The notes: a model not told the origin generated them from the letters alone. 52,026 nucleotides of DNA from a bacterium (GCA_023150945.1 JAKLJX010000012.1:1-52026); one strand, 5' to 3'; counted from the stretch's first letter, positions 42,512 to 52,026 are shown. Translations and numbers: made by a program.

Positions 42512-43807
42512 ATGTCGAAACGTACGAAACTGCTGATCGGCCTCGCCGGCATCGTCCTGGTCGGGGCCGTGGTGTTCTTCAATTTGCGGCGCGGGCGTGG
42601 CGATGAAACCGAGGTGCAGACGGAAAAAGCCAGACGCTCGGACGTGATTCAAACCGTCTCCGGCTCCGGCAAAGTGAAGCCGGTCATCGAAGTCAAAATC
42701 TCGGCGAATGTCTCCGCCGAAATCGTCAAGCTGCACGTGCAGGAAGGCGAGGCAGTGAAGAAAGGCCAGGTGCTGGTCGAGCTGGATCGCACGCGCTATC
42801 TCGCGGCGCTGGATCGCGCCCGCTCGGCGGTAAAATCGGCCGAAGCCAATCTGGTGAAGGCACGCAGCGATTATCAGCGGGCGCAGGAGTTGTTCGCGCG
42901 CAGCCTCTTTTCGCAGGCCGAGCTGGAAGGCGTGAAAGCCTCGCTCACGCTGGCGGAAAGCAGTGTGGAAGAGTCGCGTGCGGCCCTCAATCAAGCCCAG
43001 GACGATCTTTCCAAGACCACGCTGACTGCGCCGATCGACGGCACCGTCATCCAACTCAACAAGGAAGTCGGTGAGATTGCGCTGGGCTCGCAATTCACTT
43101 CCGATGTCATTATGACCGTCGGCGATCTTTCTGAGATGGAAATGATCGCACAGATCGACGAGAATGACGTGGTGCTGATCGACGTCGGCGATCAGGCCAA
43201 GCTGGAGGTCGATGCCCTGCCCGACCATCCGCTGCCCTGTGCCGTCACCAAAATCGCCAATTCCGCCACCACCACCGGCCGCGGCACGCAGGAAGAAATC
43301 ACCAATTTCGACGTGACTGTGAAGATCTCGGAGAATCATCCCAAGCTGCGGCCCGGCATGTCGGCGACGGTGGACATTCAAACCGATATTCGCCCGAACG
43401 CGCTCAACATTCCTCTGCAGTGCGTCACCGTGCGGCCGAAGAGTGACTTGAAAGACACCACGCTGGCCTACATCGAAAGCCGGGCAGCACGCAAGGAGCG
43501 CGAGGAAAAAAGCAAAGTGCGGGAGATTTCCTCCAATGAGGAGGCGCAGAAGGAGCCGGCGGCTGCCGCCAAGAAGGACTTGATCGAAGTGGCGTTCGTG
43601 GTGCGTGAGGGCAAAGCCGTCATGGTGCCGGTGATCACCGGCATCAGCGATGACACTCACGTCGAAGTGTTGAGCGGTCTGCAGGAAAACGATGAAGTCA
43701 TCACCGGACCGTATCGCATCTTGTCACGCCTGCTCAAGGACGGCGACCGCGTGAAAGTCAAGAAGGAAGAAGCCCGGCAGAAAGACGGGAAGAAGGAACA
43801 ATCGTGA
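42512..43807 (+). CDS. Periplasmic adaptor subunit (HlyD/MacA type)
   Basis: The 431-residue protein has a single N-terminal membrane segment ([17 protein letters not shown]), the lipoyl-like domain ([20 protein letters not shown]), a coiled-coil hairpin rich in Ala/Glu (about residues 90-160), the second lipoyl half ([20 protein letters not shown]) and beta-barrel and membrane-proximal domains ([30 protein letters not shown]). A run of about 45 mostly charged residues ([20 protein letters not shown] onwards) is inserted in the membrane-proximal part, which is unusual. It bridges the MacB-type pump and TolC. Confidence 0.93.
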   Translation: MSKRTKLLIGLAGIVLVGAVVFFNLRRGRGDETEVQTEKARRSDVIQTVSGSGKVKPVIEVKISANVSAEIVKLHVQEGEAVKKGQVLVELDRTRYLAALDRARSAVKSAEANLVKARSDYQRAQELFARSLFSQAELEGVKASLTLAESSVEESRAALNQAQDDLSKTTLTAPIDGTVIQLNKEVGEIALGSQFTSDVIMTVGDLSEMEMIAQIDENDVVLIDVGDQAKLEVDALPDHPLPCAVTKIANSATTTGRGTQEEITNFDVTVKISENHPKLRPGMSATVDIQTDIRPNALNIPLQCVTVRPKSDLKDTTLAYIESRAARKEREEKSKVREISSNEEAQKEPAAAAKKDLIEVAFVVREGKAVMVPVITGISDDTHVEVLSGLQENDEVITGPYRILSRLLKDGDRVKVKKEEARQKDGKKEQS

Positions 43808-43868
43808 GGCGTTGCCGGCAAGCACGCAGCAGGCGCGAAGCCGGAGGCCAGAAATCGGGAGATTGACC

Positions 43869-44558
43869 ATGCTTATCGATGTGCAACAACTCGTCAAGAC
43901 CTACGCCATCGGCGAGATTCAAGTCAATGCCCTGCGTGGCGTGGACGTGCAGATCGGCGAGAATGAATACGTCGCCATCATGGGCCCTTCCGGCTCGGGC
44001 AAATCCACGCTGATGAACATTCTCGGGTGCCTGGACACGCCCACCGACGGCCGCTACCAATTCGGCGGCGAGGACGTGCACAAGATGGACGATGACCAGT
44101 TGGCCGAGATTCGCAACCGCCGCATCGGCTTCGTCTTTCAGACCTTCAACCTGCTGCCGCGCGCCACCGCGTTGCACAACGTCGAGCTGCCGTTGGTTTA
44201 TGCCGGCGTGTCGGCGGCCAAACGCCGCGCCCAGGCGAAAACCGCGCTCGAGCGCGTCGGTCTGGCCGATCGCATGAATCACAAACCCAACGAGCTTTCC
44301 GGCGGCCAGCGCCAGCGCGTCGCCATCGCCCGCGCCCTGGTGAACAATCCTTCGATCATCCTGGCGGATGAGCCGACCGGCAATCTCGACACCGTCACCG
44401 GCGATGAGATCATGACCATCTTTTCCGAATTGCACCGCCAGGGCAACACCATCATCCTGGTGACGCATGAGGAATACATCGCCGAGCATGCGCGCCGCAT
44501 CATTCGCTTGCGTGACGGCCGCATCGAGTCCGATGCCTTTATTTCGCGTGCCAACTGA
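43869..44558 (+). CDS. ABC transporter ATP-binding protein (MacB/LolD type)
   Basis: The 229-residue ATPase has Walker [11 protein letters not shown]-loop [11 protein letters not shown], signature [15 protein letters not shown], Walker [12 protein letters not shown] and the switch His in [13 protein letters not shown]. It is of the LolD/FtsE/MacB class that works on two-subunit permeases. ATG at 43869 follows GGGAGA; an earlier TTG at 43812 would read into the intergenic space. It energises the two permeases downstream, so the pump is split into separate ATPase and permease chains. Confidence 0.96.
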   Translation: MLIDVQQLVKTYAIGEIQVNALRGVDVQIGENEYVAIMGPSGSGKSTLMNILGCLDTPTDGRYQFGGEDVHKMDDDQLAEIRNRRIGFVFQTFNLLPRATALHNVELPLVYAGVSAAKRRAQAKTALERVGLADRMNHKPNELSGGQRQRVAIARALVNNPSIILADEPTGNLDTVTGDEIMTIFSELHRQGNTIILVTHEEYIAEHARRIIRLRDGRIESDAFISRAN

Positions 44559-44648
44559 GGCTGCATCGGCCGTGATATCGTGAAGTTGTGGGCTGCGCCA
44601 CCCGGCGGAGCAACCGCCGCGGTGCGCGCGAGCGAAAGCAGCAGAATC

Positions 44649-45884
44649 ATGCTCCCCATTTTCTCCGACCTGTGGGAAGGCACCAAGATCGCCCTGCAGG
44701 CGTTGCGCGCCAACAAGCTGCGCTTCCTGCTGACGACGCTGGGCATCGTGATCGGCGTGATGACCGTGATCACGATCGTGGCGTTGATCCAGGGCATCAA
44801 TCAAGCCTTCTATGAAGAAATTTCTTCCATCGGCACCGACACTCTTTACATTCAAAAATTCGCCTGGGTCAACAACAATGAAGAAGACTGGGTGCGCTTT
44901 CGCAACCGCAAGGATATCACCCTGCGCGAATACGAGGCGGTGGTGAAACATGCCACGTTGGTGAAGGCGGTCACGCCCAGCATCTACACCCGCGCCGCCG
45001 TCAGGTACAAGGACAACGGGATCACTGGCGTGTTGATCGCCGGCACCAATGACAACTACATGGTGACCAGTAACACTGCGCCGGAACGGGGCCGCTTCAT
45101 TTCCACGCAGGACGTCGACTACCGCCGCAACGTCTGCGTGCTGGGTGCCGAAGTTGCCGAGAAGCTCTTCGGCCGCGCCGATCCCCTCGGCGAGCGCATC
45201 AGCATCGGCGGCCGGCGCTTTCGCGTTGTCGGCGTGCTCGCCGAGCGCGGCAAGATTTTCGGTTTCAATCCCAACGTGCTGGTGGTGATTCCCTTCGGCA
45301 CTTTCGAGAACGCCTTCGGCCATCGCCGCTCGGTCGAGATTCAAGTGAAAGTCAACCATCCTGCCCTGCTCGACGCCGCCCAGGACGAGCTCACCGGCAT
45401 CCTGCGCCGCGTGCGCAAAGTGCCACCCCACAAAGAAGACGACTTCGCCATCAACCGGCAGAGTCTGCTGACCAATCTCTACAACAGCCTCACCGCCGGG
45501 CTGTGGGGGCTGGCCATCGGCGTCGGCTCGATCTCGCTGCTGGTGGGCGGCATCGGCATTATGAACATCATGCTGGTGTCGGTGACGGAGCGCACGCGCG
45601 AAATCGGCATTCGCAAGGCCATCGGCGCGAAGCGGCGCGACATTCTCTGGCAGTTTCTGGTGGAGACCATGATCATTTGCAGCCTGGGCGTCGTGCTCGG
45701 CATTCTCGCGGCGGTCGGCGTGGCGTTTGCCGTCAAGCAGGCTTTCTCGTTCCCGGTGGTGTTCACGCCCTGGATCATCCTGCTCGGCTTGGGGTTCGTG
45801 GTGACCATTGGCCTGTTCTTCGGCATCTATCCGGCCAGCAAGGCCGCGCGGCTGAACCCGACGGAGGCGCTGCGCTATGAATAA
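44649..45884 (+). CDS. MacB-like ABC transporter permease, first copy
   Basis: The 411-residue protein has the MacB layout: an N-terminal membrane helix (LRFLLTTLGIVIGVMTVITI), a large periplasmic domain (about 40-280) and three C-terminal helices with the FtsX-like signature VGGIGIMNIMLVSVTERTRE, IGIRKAIGAKRRDILWQFLV and the end PTEALRYE. The chosen start MLPIFSDLWEGTKIA is 23 residues inside a longer frame. Members drive export of peptides, lipids or toxins from the periplasmic side. The second copy lies 57 bases downstream. Confidence 0.94.
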   Translation: MLPIFSDLWEGTKIALQALRANKLRFLLTTLGIVIGVMTVITIVALIQGINQAFYEEISSIGTDTLYIQKFAWVNNNEEDWVRFRNRKDITLREYEAVVKHATLVKAVTPSIYTRAAVRYKDNGITGVLIAGTNDNYMVTSNTAPERGRFISTQDVDYRRNVCVLGAEVAEKLFGRADPLGERISIGGRRFRVVGVLAERGKIFGFNPNVLVVIPFGTFENAFGHRRSVEIQVKVNHPALLDAAQDELTGILRRVRKVPPHKEDDFAINRQSLLTNLYNSLTAGLWGLAIGVGSISLLVGGIGIMNIMLVSVTERTREIGIRKAIGAKRRDILWQFLVETMIICSLGVVLGILAAVGVAFAVKQAFSFPVVFTPWIILLGLGFVVTIGLFFGIYPASKAARLNPTEALRYE

Positions 45885-45941
45885 ACCTGAACGCGCGGGC
45901 GAGGGCGCCGGAGCGGCGTGCGGCGCGCAGGAGTGTTTGCC

Positions 45942-47168
45942 ATGATCTTCAGTGAAAACCTCGACATTGCGCTGAATGCCATTCGCGCCAACAAGCTGCG
46001 TTCCTCGCTCACCCTGCTGGGCGTCATCATCGGCGTCATGACCATCATCGGCATGCAGTCGATCGTGGGCGGCTTTCAGCGGGATTTGGAGCGGCAGCTC
46101 ACCGTGCTGGGCGCGAATACCTTTCAGATTCAAAAATTTCCACCGCTCATCACCAGCCGCGAGCAGTGGCTGCGCTATCAAAACCGCAAGGACCTGCGCG
46201 CAGACGAGCTGGAGGCGGTGATGGAACACGCCTCGCTCGCCCGCAGCGTCAGCGGCGAACACATGCAGTTCGGCGCGGTGATCCGCTATCGCGACCGCAA
46301 GACCACGCCCACCGTCATCGTGGTCGGCGCCACCAGCGAATACCTCGACAATAACGGCTACCTGCTGCGCACCGGCCGCTTTCTCAACCCGACCGACGAG
46401 CAGTACACCAGCCACATCGCCATCCTGGGCAGTGATCTGGTCAGCCGCCTCTTTCCCTTCGAAGATCCGGTGGGCAGCGAAATCCGCATCGATGCGGAGC
46501 GCTTCCTGATCGTGGGCACGCTCGAAGAAAAGGGCCGGGTGTTCGGCAACAGCCAGGACAATCTCGTTATCATTCCGCTCAGCACTTTCGAAACGATCTA
46601 CGGCGCCAAGCGCTCGATGTCGATTCAAATTCAGGCGGCCAGCCCGTCGCAGTACGACGCCACGGTCGAGCAAGTGACCGGCATTCTGCGCGCCGTGCGC
46701 AAAGTGCTGCCCGGGGAAGACAACGATTTCGAAATCTTCTCCAGCGGCTCGCTCATCGAAACCGCCAACAAGCTCACCAGCGTGGCCGCCTGGGCCGGCC
46801 TGGTGATTGCCGGCATTTCGCTGCTGGTCGCCGGGGTCGGCATCATGAACATCATGCTGGTGTCGGTCACCGAGCGCACCCGCGAGATCGGCGTCCGCAA
46901 AGCCATCGGCGCCAAGCGCCGCGCGATCCTGCTGCAGTTTCTCATCGAAGCCATCGTGCTGTGCGAGATCGGCGGCGTGCTCGGCATCGTGCTCGGCATC
47001 GGCGTGGGCCAGTTGATCAAAGCCGTCTTCGATTTGGCGGTGATTCTGCCCCTCGGCGCGATTTTTCTCGCGTTGATCTTCTGCTCGCTGGTGGGCCTGT
47101 TCTTCGGCATCTATCCCGCGGCCAAAGCCGCACGCCTCGATCCCATCGAAGCGCTGCGCTACGAGTAA
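45942..47168 (+). CDS. MacB-like ABC transporter permease, second copy
   Basis: The 408-residue protein repeats the layout of the preceding gene: ANKLRSSLTLLGVIIGVMTI, a periplasmic domain, VAGVGIMNIMLVSVTERTRE, IGVRKAIGAKRRAILLQFLI and the end PIEALRYE. AGGAG lies eight bases before the chosen ATG (45942). Two similar permeases beside one ATPase suggest a heterodimer rather than a homodimeric MacB. It is the last gene of the operon and is followed by a strong terminator. Confidence 0.94.
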   Translation: MIFSENLDIALNAIRANKLRSSLTLLGVIIGVMTIIGMQSIVGGFQRDLERQLTVLGANTFQIQKFPPLITSREQWLRYQNRKDLRADELEAVMEHASLARSVSGEHMQFGAVIRYRDRKTTPTVIVVGATSEYLDNNGYLLRTGRFLNPTDEQYTSHIAILGSDLVSRLFPFEDPVGSEIRIDAERFLIVGTLEEKGRVFGNSQDNLVIIPLSTFETIYGAKRSMSIQIQAASPSQYDATVEQVTGILRAVRKVLPGEDNDFEIFSSGSLIETANKLTSVAAWAGLVIAGISLLVAGVGIMNIMLVSVTERTREIGVRKAIGAKRRAILLQFLIEAIVLCEIGGVLGIVLGIGVGQLIKAVFDLAVILPLGAIFLALIFCSLVGLFFGIYPAAKAARLDPIEALRYE

Positions 47169-47211
47169 GCGCCGCGGCTGCTGCCGGCGCCGGCAGACAG
47201 CGGCCGCAGTG

Positions 47212-47263
47212 CAGCAAACCCACGGGTGACTCGCAACGAGTCGCGCGTGGGTTTGCTGTTTTT
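47212..47263 (+). terminator. Strong intrinsic terminator of the efflux operon
   Basis: CAGCAAACCCACG pairs perfectly with CGTGGGTTTGCTG (13 bp). GACTCG and GAGTC extend the inner stem, and five T follow. It begins 43 bases after the second permease stop and probably ends the message for YIP1 to the second permease. Confidence 0.9.
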
Positions 47264-47316
47264 GATCAAATCGCGCGAGCGGATAATCCTTCGCCTGCCG
47301 TTGTTTTTCCCCATGC

Positions 47317-47390
47317 TGTCATCCCGCGAGGATCCTGTGAAGGCCCCGGCACACCGCCGGGTCATTCGCGGGATTCTTGCTGAATGACAC
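47317..47390. repeat. Inverted-repeat unit between convergent genes
   Basis: TGTCATCCCGCGAGGATCCTG on the left resembles the reverse of CGCGGGATTCTTGCTGAATGACA on the right: the TGTCA ends are perfect, the rest is partly matched. Units with TGTCAT...ATGACA ends of this kind are common in intergenic DNA of many bacteria, including related metagenomic lineages. It lies between the terminator and the GT39 gene. Confidence 0.5.
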
Positions 47391-47448
47391 GTCCACGCCG
47401 TTGCGCCGTTCCCGACCCGCCAAGCCTTCTGCGTTCGGCTAACATGAC

Positions 47449-49002
47449 TCAGCGATAGTGATTCTTCTGGCTCGCGACGCGGCTGCGATAGAACTCCGCC
47501 AGGCCGTCACGCGGATTGCGGCACAGGTAAACTTGCACGCCGTTCTCGCGGAAATAGCGGTTGTTCACCTGGCCCGCCAGCTCGATGTTCGCGAAGTGGG
47601 GAAGGAGATCTTCGCCCAATTCATCATTCACGTAGATCAGCGTGCGGAGCGCGGCGCTGTCGGGCGCCCAGAGCACGAACGATTCATTGAAGCTCACCGG
47701 CTCCGGCAGGCCGCTTTTTTTTCCGTAAAATTTGATCGCGCCGGCTTGACCGTAGTTTTCGGCGTAAATGGCGGTATGCGCCTTTTCCGCTGCGCTCAAA
47801 CCGTCGTACGTCCGGATGACGATCTCCGCCAGCTCGCGCCAGCCGGTCATATCCGCATAATCCTGCGGCAACTCGTGCACCCGGCCGTCTTCCCACACCA
47901 GCGCGCCTTCCATGCCATAGGCCCGGCTCGCCTGCGCATACGCCGCCATTTGCTCCAGCGACAGCAACGGCAGGCTGTAGGGCAGGCCGGGCAGGAAGAG
48001 TAGAATCATCAACGCCAACAGCGCCGGCCGCAATACGCGCCCGCGCCGCGCACCCAGCCTTTCGAACGCAACCCCGCCGGCCGCAAACAACAGCGGATAC
48101 GCGCCCAGCGTGTAGTAGGCTTTGCCGCTCAGCGCCATCAAGATCAGAATCACCAACACGCAGGTCAGGCCCAGGGCGCGCCACTCCCGTGCCGCCGGCG
48201 CAAAGAGCAGATAGAACAATCCCGCCAGCCACAGCGGCACGGCATGCAGATTCATGAGCAACTGCTGCAGCAGGAAGCCCACGGGTTCGACATGCACCAA
48301 CTGCGTGCGCCGCAATTCCGCCATATGCCCGATCACCGGCCAATTGTGGCTGTGCTGCCAGAGCAGGTTGGGCAGAATGATCAGCGTGCCCAACACCACC
48401 CCGGCAACAAAGTGTTTTGACCGGATGAGATTTCTCTGTGGCGTGAGCAGCAAAGCCAGCAACGCCGCGAGCACGAAGAACACGATGGCATACTTGTTCA
48501 AAAAGGCCAGGCCCCAGGTGAGGCCCAGCCAGATCCAATACCGCGGATTCTGCGTCTTGATGAGTTTGACCATGAGATAGCCGCTGAGCAGCCAGGCGAA
48601 CTGATCGAACGAAACCGGCATCAAGAACGTGTTGCTGCGCAGAAAGGCCGGTGAAATCAGAAAGGCGGTGCACGCCAGCACCAGCGCCCACGTGCCGCCG
48701 CCGAGTTCTTTCACCAGCAGCGCAATGATGACGATCGTGAGGGCGCCGGTGAGCGCGGGAAAAAAGCCCGCGGCAAAGGCGTTGTGGCCGAGCAGCCACA
48801 GCGCCACCTTGCCGATCATCGGCGTGAGCGGCGGCACCGAGACGTAGCCCCACGCGGGATGATCCGCCAGGGCCAGATAGAGATAAACATCACGGTGCAG
48901 CTCATAATTGGTGTTCGTCAAAAAATGCAGCGCGAGTTTGATCAGCGCCAGCGCCAGGACGAGAATTCCCTCCGGCACGAATTTCAGTTTCGACTGGCTC
49001 AT
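47449..49002 (-). CDS. GT39-type membrane glycosyltransferase
   Basis: The 517-residue protein has about ten membrane helices in the first two thirds (for example ALTIVIIALLVKEL and YAIVFFVLAALLALLL) and a soluble C-terminus. Near the N-terminus ELHRDVYLYLALADHPAWGY matches the acidic first-loop motif of PMT/ArnT (GT39/PMT_2) enzymes, in which the Asp binds the metal and donor. It should move a sugar from a lipid-linked donor to an acceptor outside the inner membrane; the acceptor is unknown. AGGGA lies six bases before the ATG. Confidence 0.88.
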   Translation of the reverse strand: MSQSKLKFVPEGILVLALALIKLALHFLTNTNYELHRDVYLYLALADHPAWGYVSVPPLTPMIGKVALWLLGHNAFAAGFFPALTGALTIVIIALLVKELGGGTWALVLACTAFLISPAFLRSNTFLMPVSFDQFAWLLSGYLMVKLIKTQNPRYWIWLGLTWGLAFLNKYAIVFFVLAALLALLLTPQRNLIRSKHFVAGVVLGTLIILPNLLWQHSHNWPVIGHMAELRRTQLVHVEPVGFLLQQLLMNLHAVPLWLAGLFYLLFAPAAREWRALGLTCVLVILILMALSGKAYYTLGAYPLLFAAGGVAFERLGARRGRVLRPALLALMILLFLPGLPYSLPLLSLEQMAAYAQASRAYGMEGALVWEDGRVHELPQDYADMTGWRELAEIVIRTYDGLSAAEKAHTAIYAENYGQAGAIKFYGKKSGLPEPVSFNESFVLWAPDSAALRTLIYVNDELGEDLLPHFANIELAGQVNNRYFRENGVQVYLCRNPRDGLAEFYRSRVASQKNHYR

Positions 49003-49676
49003 TTTTCATCCCTGTGTTTGATGCGATCGGAAGGCGACCCACCCGGCTGGTGCCGCGCCGGGCGCCCGCAAAGAGGCTGGCGCATGATACGCAATTTTTG
49101 CGCTGGTGTTGGGCAAAATGTCACGAGCGGGATTCTGGCGGGGAGGAACGGCCGGCGGTTGCGCCGGACCGGCTCCGCGGTGATGACGCTGTGCTGATTC
49201 GTGACGGCACCGCGTGAGAGGCCTTTTTTCCATGGAGAATTGGGTTGGCTTGAATGCGCTCGGCAGTTTCAAGTTGGTTGCTTCCAGATCGGCTCGCTGC
49301 AAAAGCATTCTCGCCTGCGCGGAGTGTTCTTTCGACCTGTGTTTATGCTGGTCTCGTGACGATTCTGCAAGTCTCCGGCGCCTCCCAGTTTGGCCAAAAG
49401 CATTCACGCCGGCACGCAAAGCCGCAAAGGTTTGCCAGGATTTCCCAATCATGACTCGAATCATTTCTTTGCGCGCCTGTGCATCTTCGCACTGAACGCG
49501 TTTTGATGACGAGGAAAACAAACACTCACCGCCGAGACGCGGAGAGCGCCGAGAAAAGCATTGATGAAAAAGAACTCCGCGAACTCGGCGTCTTCGCGAG
49601 CGCCGTTGCCTTCCTTGGTTCCGGATGGTGCGGATTGGCGTGAAATGCAAACCTTCACGAGCAACTGCTCGCGCGC
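49003..49676. other. Gene-free stretch with two hairpin-type repeats
   Basis: No gene is supported in these 674 bases. Two imperfect inverted repeats are seen: 49404-49495 (TCACGCCGGCACGCAAAG on the left, CTTTGCGCGCCTGTGCATC on the right) and 49525-49603 (CGCCGAGACGCGGAGAGCGC on the left, CTCGGCGTCTTCGCGAGCG on the right). Both follow the style of the widely seen GACGC/GCGTC-type dispersed repeats. Short open frames on both strands lack any recognisable product. Confidence 0.5.
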
Positions 49677-51806
49677 TCACTGCGGCGGCTGCACCACGCC
49701 CGCCTGCCACAGCATGAAGGCATAATCCAGCGCAATTTCGCGCAGCCGGTCGTAGCGTCCCGAAGCGCCGCCGTGCCCGGCGCCCATGTTGGTCACGAGC
49801 AGCAGGGGATTTTGATCCGTCTTCAAGCTGCGCATCCTGGCGACGTATTTCGCCGGCTCCCAATACATCACCTGGCTGTCATTGAACGAAGTTTTCACCA
49901 GCATGGCCGGATAGCGCCGCGCTGACAGGTTGGTGTATGGGCAATATTGCTTGAGGTATTGATATTCCTCCGGCTGGCGCGGATTGCCCCATTCTTCGAA
50001 CTCCGTGACCGTGAGCGGCAGGCTCTCATCGAGCATGGTGTTGATCACATCCACGAACGGCACGTGGCTGACCACGGCTTTGAACAGCTCCGGCCGCAGA
50101 TTGGTCACCGCGCCCAGCAACAATCCGCCCGCGCTGCCGCCCTCGATGATCAAACCTTGCGCTGCGGTGTATTGCTGCGCGATGAGATACTCGGCGCAGG
50201 CAATGAAATCGGTGAAGGTGTTCATCTTGTTCAGCATGCGGCCCTGATCGTGCCAGGCCTTCCCCATCTCACCGCCGCCGCGAATGTGGGCAATGGCCAC
50301 CGCAAAGCCGCGGTCGAGCAGGCTCACGCGGTTCGAGTTGAAGCCGGCGTCATAGGAAAAGCCGTACGCGCCGTAGCCGTTGAGCAGCAGCGGCGCGCGG
50401 CCGTTCTTGCGGAATCCCTTTTTGTAAACAAGGGAAATCGGAATGCGCGCGCCGTCACGCGCGGTGGCCGACAGCCGCTCGCAGAGGTATTGATTTTTGT
50501 CATAGCCGCCCAGCACCTCGGTTTGTTTGAGCAGCGTGCTGCGTCGCGTGTTCATGTCGTAATCATACACCGAGCTGGGCGTGATCAGCGATTGATAGTT
50601 GTAGCGCAGCGTCGCGGTGTTCCACACCCGGTTGGTGGCGGCATAGGCGCTGTACACCGGCTCCGGGAAAGCCAGATAATGGCTCGCGCCGGTGCGCAGG
50701 TCGGTGATGCGAATCTGCTCCAGCCCGTTTTTGCGTTCGGAGAGCACGTAATGATCGGCGAAGCAATCGATGCTTTCCAACATCACCTCAGGCCGGTGCG
50801 GCACGATTTCCTGCCAGTTCTCCGGGCTGGGATCGCTCACCGGCGCGCTCACCAGCCGGAAGTTGCGGCCGGTGTCATTCACGCGAATGAAAAACCGCTC
50901 GCCGTGATGCTCGACCTCGAACTGGCGCTCGGCCTGGCGCGGCAGCAACATCTGCCACTCGCTCTGCGGCGCCGCCGCGGGAATGAAACGCGCCTCAGTG
51001 GAAGTCAGACTGGCGGAGTAAACGATCAAACAAGCCTGGCTGCGCGTGCGGCTGCCCCACAGGCTGAAGCGTTCGTCCTGCTCTTCATACAACAATTCCG
51101 GTTGCGCGCCGAGGCGGTGGCGATAAAGGCGGTAGGGCCGCTTGGCCGCGTCTTTGGTGACGTAGAACAGCGTTTGGTTGTCCGCCGCCCAGAAGACTGA
51201 GCCGACGTCGCGGGCGCGATCGGGCAGCAGCGCGCCGGTGCGCAGGTCTTTGATCTGCAAATCGTAAACGCGGAACCCGGTGGTGTCGGTGGAAAATGCC
51301 AGCAGATTGCCGTCCTCGCTCACTGCATAGGCGCCGAGTCCCATGAACACCTTGCCCTCGGCGAGCTGGTTGAGGTCGAGCGTGATTTCTTCCGGCGCCG
51401 CGAGCGCGCCGGCTTTGCGGCAGTAGATGGGATATTGCCGGCCCTGCTCGGTGCGGCTGTAGTAGAAGTAGTTGCCTTCGCGATAGGGCACGGAGAGATC
51501 GGTTTCCTTGATGCGGCCGAGCATTTCTTGATACAGTTTTTCCTGCAGCGGCTGGGTGAAGGCCAGCACTTGCGCGGCATAGGCGTTCTCGGCTTCGAGG
51601 TATTGCACCACGGCGGGATTCTGCTTTTCCCGCAGCCAGAAATATTCGTCCACGCGCCGGTCCTGGTGGAGGGTATCGACTTTGGGTTGCTTGGCGGCCA
51701 CCGGCGGCGCGGGTTGCGCCGTTGCGCCGCCGACCAGCATGAGCGCCGCCGCGCAGGCGATCGCCATGCCGGCCTCGATGAAAAACCGGCTGGGGAATTC
51801 CATCAT
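49677..51806 (-). CDS. Exported S9 family oligopeptidase (oligopeptidase B-like)
   Basis: The 709-residue protein has a signal peptide near the N-terminus (MAIACAAALMLVGGATAQ) and a beta-propeller domain to about residue 430. The catalytic domain then has the Ser in EGGSAGGLLLGAV (about residue 556), the Asp region TSFNDSQVMYWEPAK and the His in NMGAGHGGASGRYD. It belongs to prolyl-oligopeptidase family S9A, closest to oligopeptidase B, and should cleave short basic peptides. GGAGG lies six bases before the first of two adjacent ATGs. Export by a signal peptide differs from the usual cytoplasmic OpdB. Confidence 0.93.
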   Translation of the reverse strand: MMEFPSRFFIEAGMAIACAAALMLVGGATAQPAPPVAAKQPKVDTLHQDRRVDEYFWLREKQNPAVVQYLEAENAYAAQVLAFTQPLQEKLYQEMLGRIKETDLSVPYREGNYFYYSRTEQGRQYPIYCRKAGALAAPEEITLDLNQLAEGKVFMGLGAYAVSEDGNLLAFSTDTTGFRVYDLQIKDLRTGALLPDRARDVGSVFWAADNQTLFYVTKDAAKRPYRLYRHRLGAQPELLYEEQDERFSLWGSRTRSQACLIVYSASLTSTEARFIPAAAPQSEWQMLLPRQAERQFEVEHHGERFFIRVNDTGRNFRLVSAPVSDPSPENWQEIVPHRPEVMLESIDCFADHYVLSERKNGLEQIRITDLRTGASHYLAFPEPVYSAYAATNRVWNTATLRYNYQSLITPSSVYDYDMNTRRSTLLKQTEVLGGYDKNQYLCERLSATARDGARIPISLVYKKGFRKNGRAPLLLNGYGAYGFSYDAGFNSNRVSLLDRGFAVAIAHIRGGGEMGKAWHDQGRMLNKMNTFTDFIACAEYLIAQQYTAAQGLIIEGGSAGGLLLGAVTNLRPELFKAVVSHVPFVDVINTMLDESLPLTVTEFEEWGNPRQPEEYQYLKQYCPYTNLSARRYPAMLVKTSFNDSQVMYWEPAKYVARMRSLKTDQNPLLLVTNMGAGHGGASGRYDRLREIALDYAFMLWQAGVVQPPQ

Positions 51807-52026
51807 GTTCCACCTCCTCGGTAAGGGATTGTTGTTCGAATCAGCCGCCGTGAGTACGCGGATGAGCTTTTCAAACTTGGAATAGAATTCTAACCTTCCA
51901 CCAACAGATAGATTAAGGCCAACTGATGGAAAGGCTTTTATCAGTTGGGTTGTTTCTATCGGTTGGCAAATTTTTGTGCTGCCCGAAGGGCCAAGTTCTC
52001 AGCTTGTCAGAAAACTTGCGTAGGCG
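51807..52026. other. Upstream region of the S9 peptidase gene
   Basis: This AT-richer 220-base stretch holds the Shine-Dalgarno site of the peptidase at its left end. Nothing else recognisable is seen to the window edge. Confidence 0.4.

Noticed and set aside
43758-46673. A 971-codon minus-strand open frame opposite the ABC genes
   Set aside because: It spans three clear ABC transporter genes and their gaps; its His/Asp-rich sequence matches no family.

Overview
The window is GC-rich bacterial chromosome, about 60% GC by eye. No rRNA, tRNA or CRISPR array was seen. A PorV/PorQ-family protein, a secreted FG-GAP protein with a type IX-like C-terminal tail, DUF5683 proteins, an ADP-forming acetyl-CoA synthetase and a large GAF-like protein point to the Bacteroidetes/Calditrichaeota/KSB1 neighbourhood. 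Candidate division KSB1 is my best guess, inferred from gene content only. The cell is Gram-negative: the window encodes TolC, an Omp85-type barrel and lipoproteins.

Layout. Bases 1-4126: a COG2403-type GTPase and a carbamate kinase, flanked by decaying small genes (a nuclease-like gene, a DUF2283 gene and an Uma2 gene, all with stops or a frameshift). Bases 4230-13558 (minus strand): a five-gene envelope block in the order porV, pseudo-M6/FG-GAP protein, peptidase-propeller-Omp85 fusion, and two DUF5683 genes. Bases 14186-16448 (minus): accB-accC-gcvH, linking biotin- and lipoyl-carrier proteins. Bases 16908-18198: a complete insertion sequence with 27/28-bp inverted ends, upstream of accB. 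Bases 18328-19199: a TumE-type toxin with a coiled-coil partner, and the C-terminal stub of a restriction-modification enzyme.

From 19457 almost everything is on the plus strand: a universal stress protein, a fused ADP-forming acetyl-CoA synthetase, mutM, an esterase, a GAF-like protein, the pantothenate genes panB-panE-panC, a serine hydrolase lipoprotein, a thioredoxin-like protein, idi, a seven-haem cytochrome/TPR lipoprotein, a GH13 amylase, a HAD phosphatase and a CCA-adding-type nucleotidyltransferase. Next comes an efflux operon (YIP1 - tolC - adaptor - ABC ATPase - two MacB-like permeases) closed by a strong terminator. The window ends with a GT39 glycosyltransferase and an S9 oligopeptidase on the minus strand.

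The least ordinary things are three copies of a 270-278 bp hairpin-rich element with terminal inverted repeats within 4 kb (22143, 24717, 25900), a second small element at 37967, the peptidase-propeller-barrel fusion, and a secreted M6-like protein whose zinc-binding motif has been lost. I found no single cluster that I can defend as a wholly new defence or biosynthetic system. The 4.2-13.6 kb envelope block is the best candidate for an undescribed functional unit.
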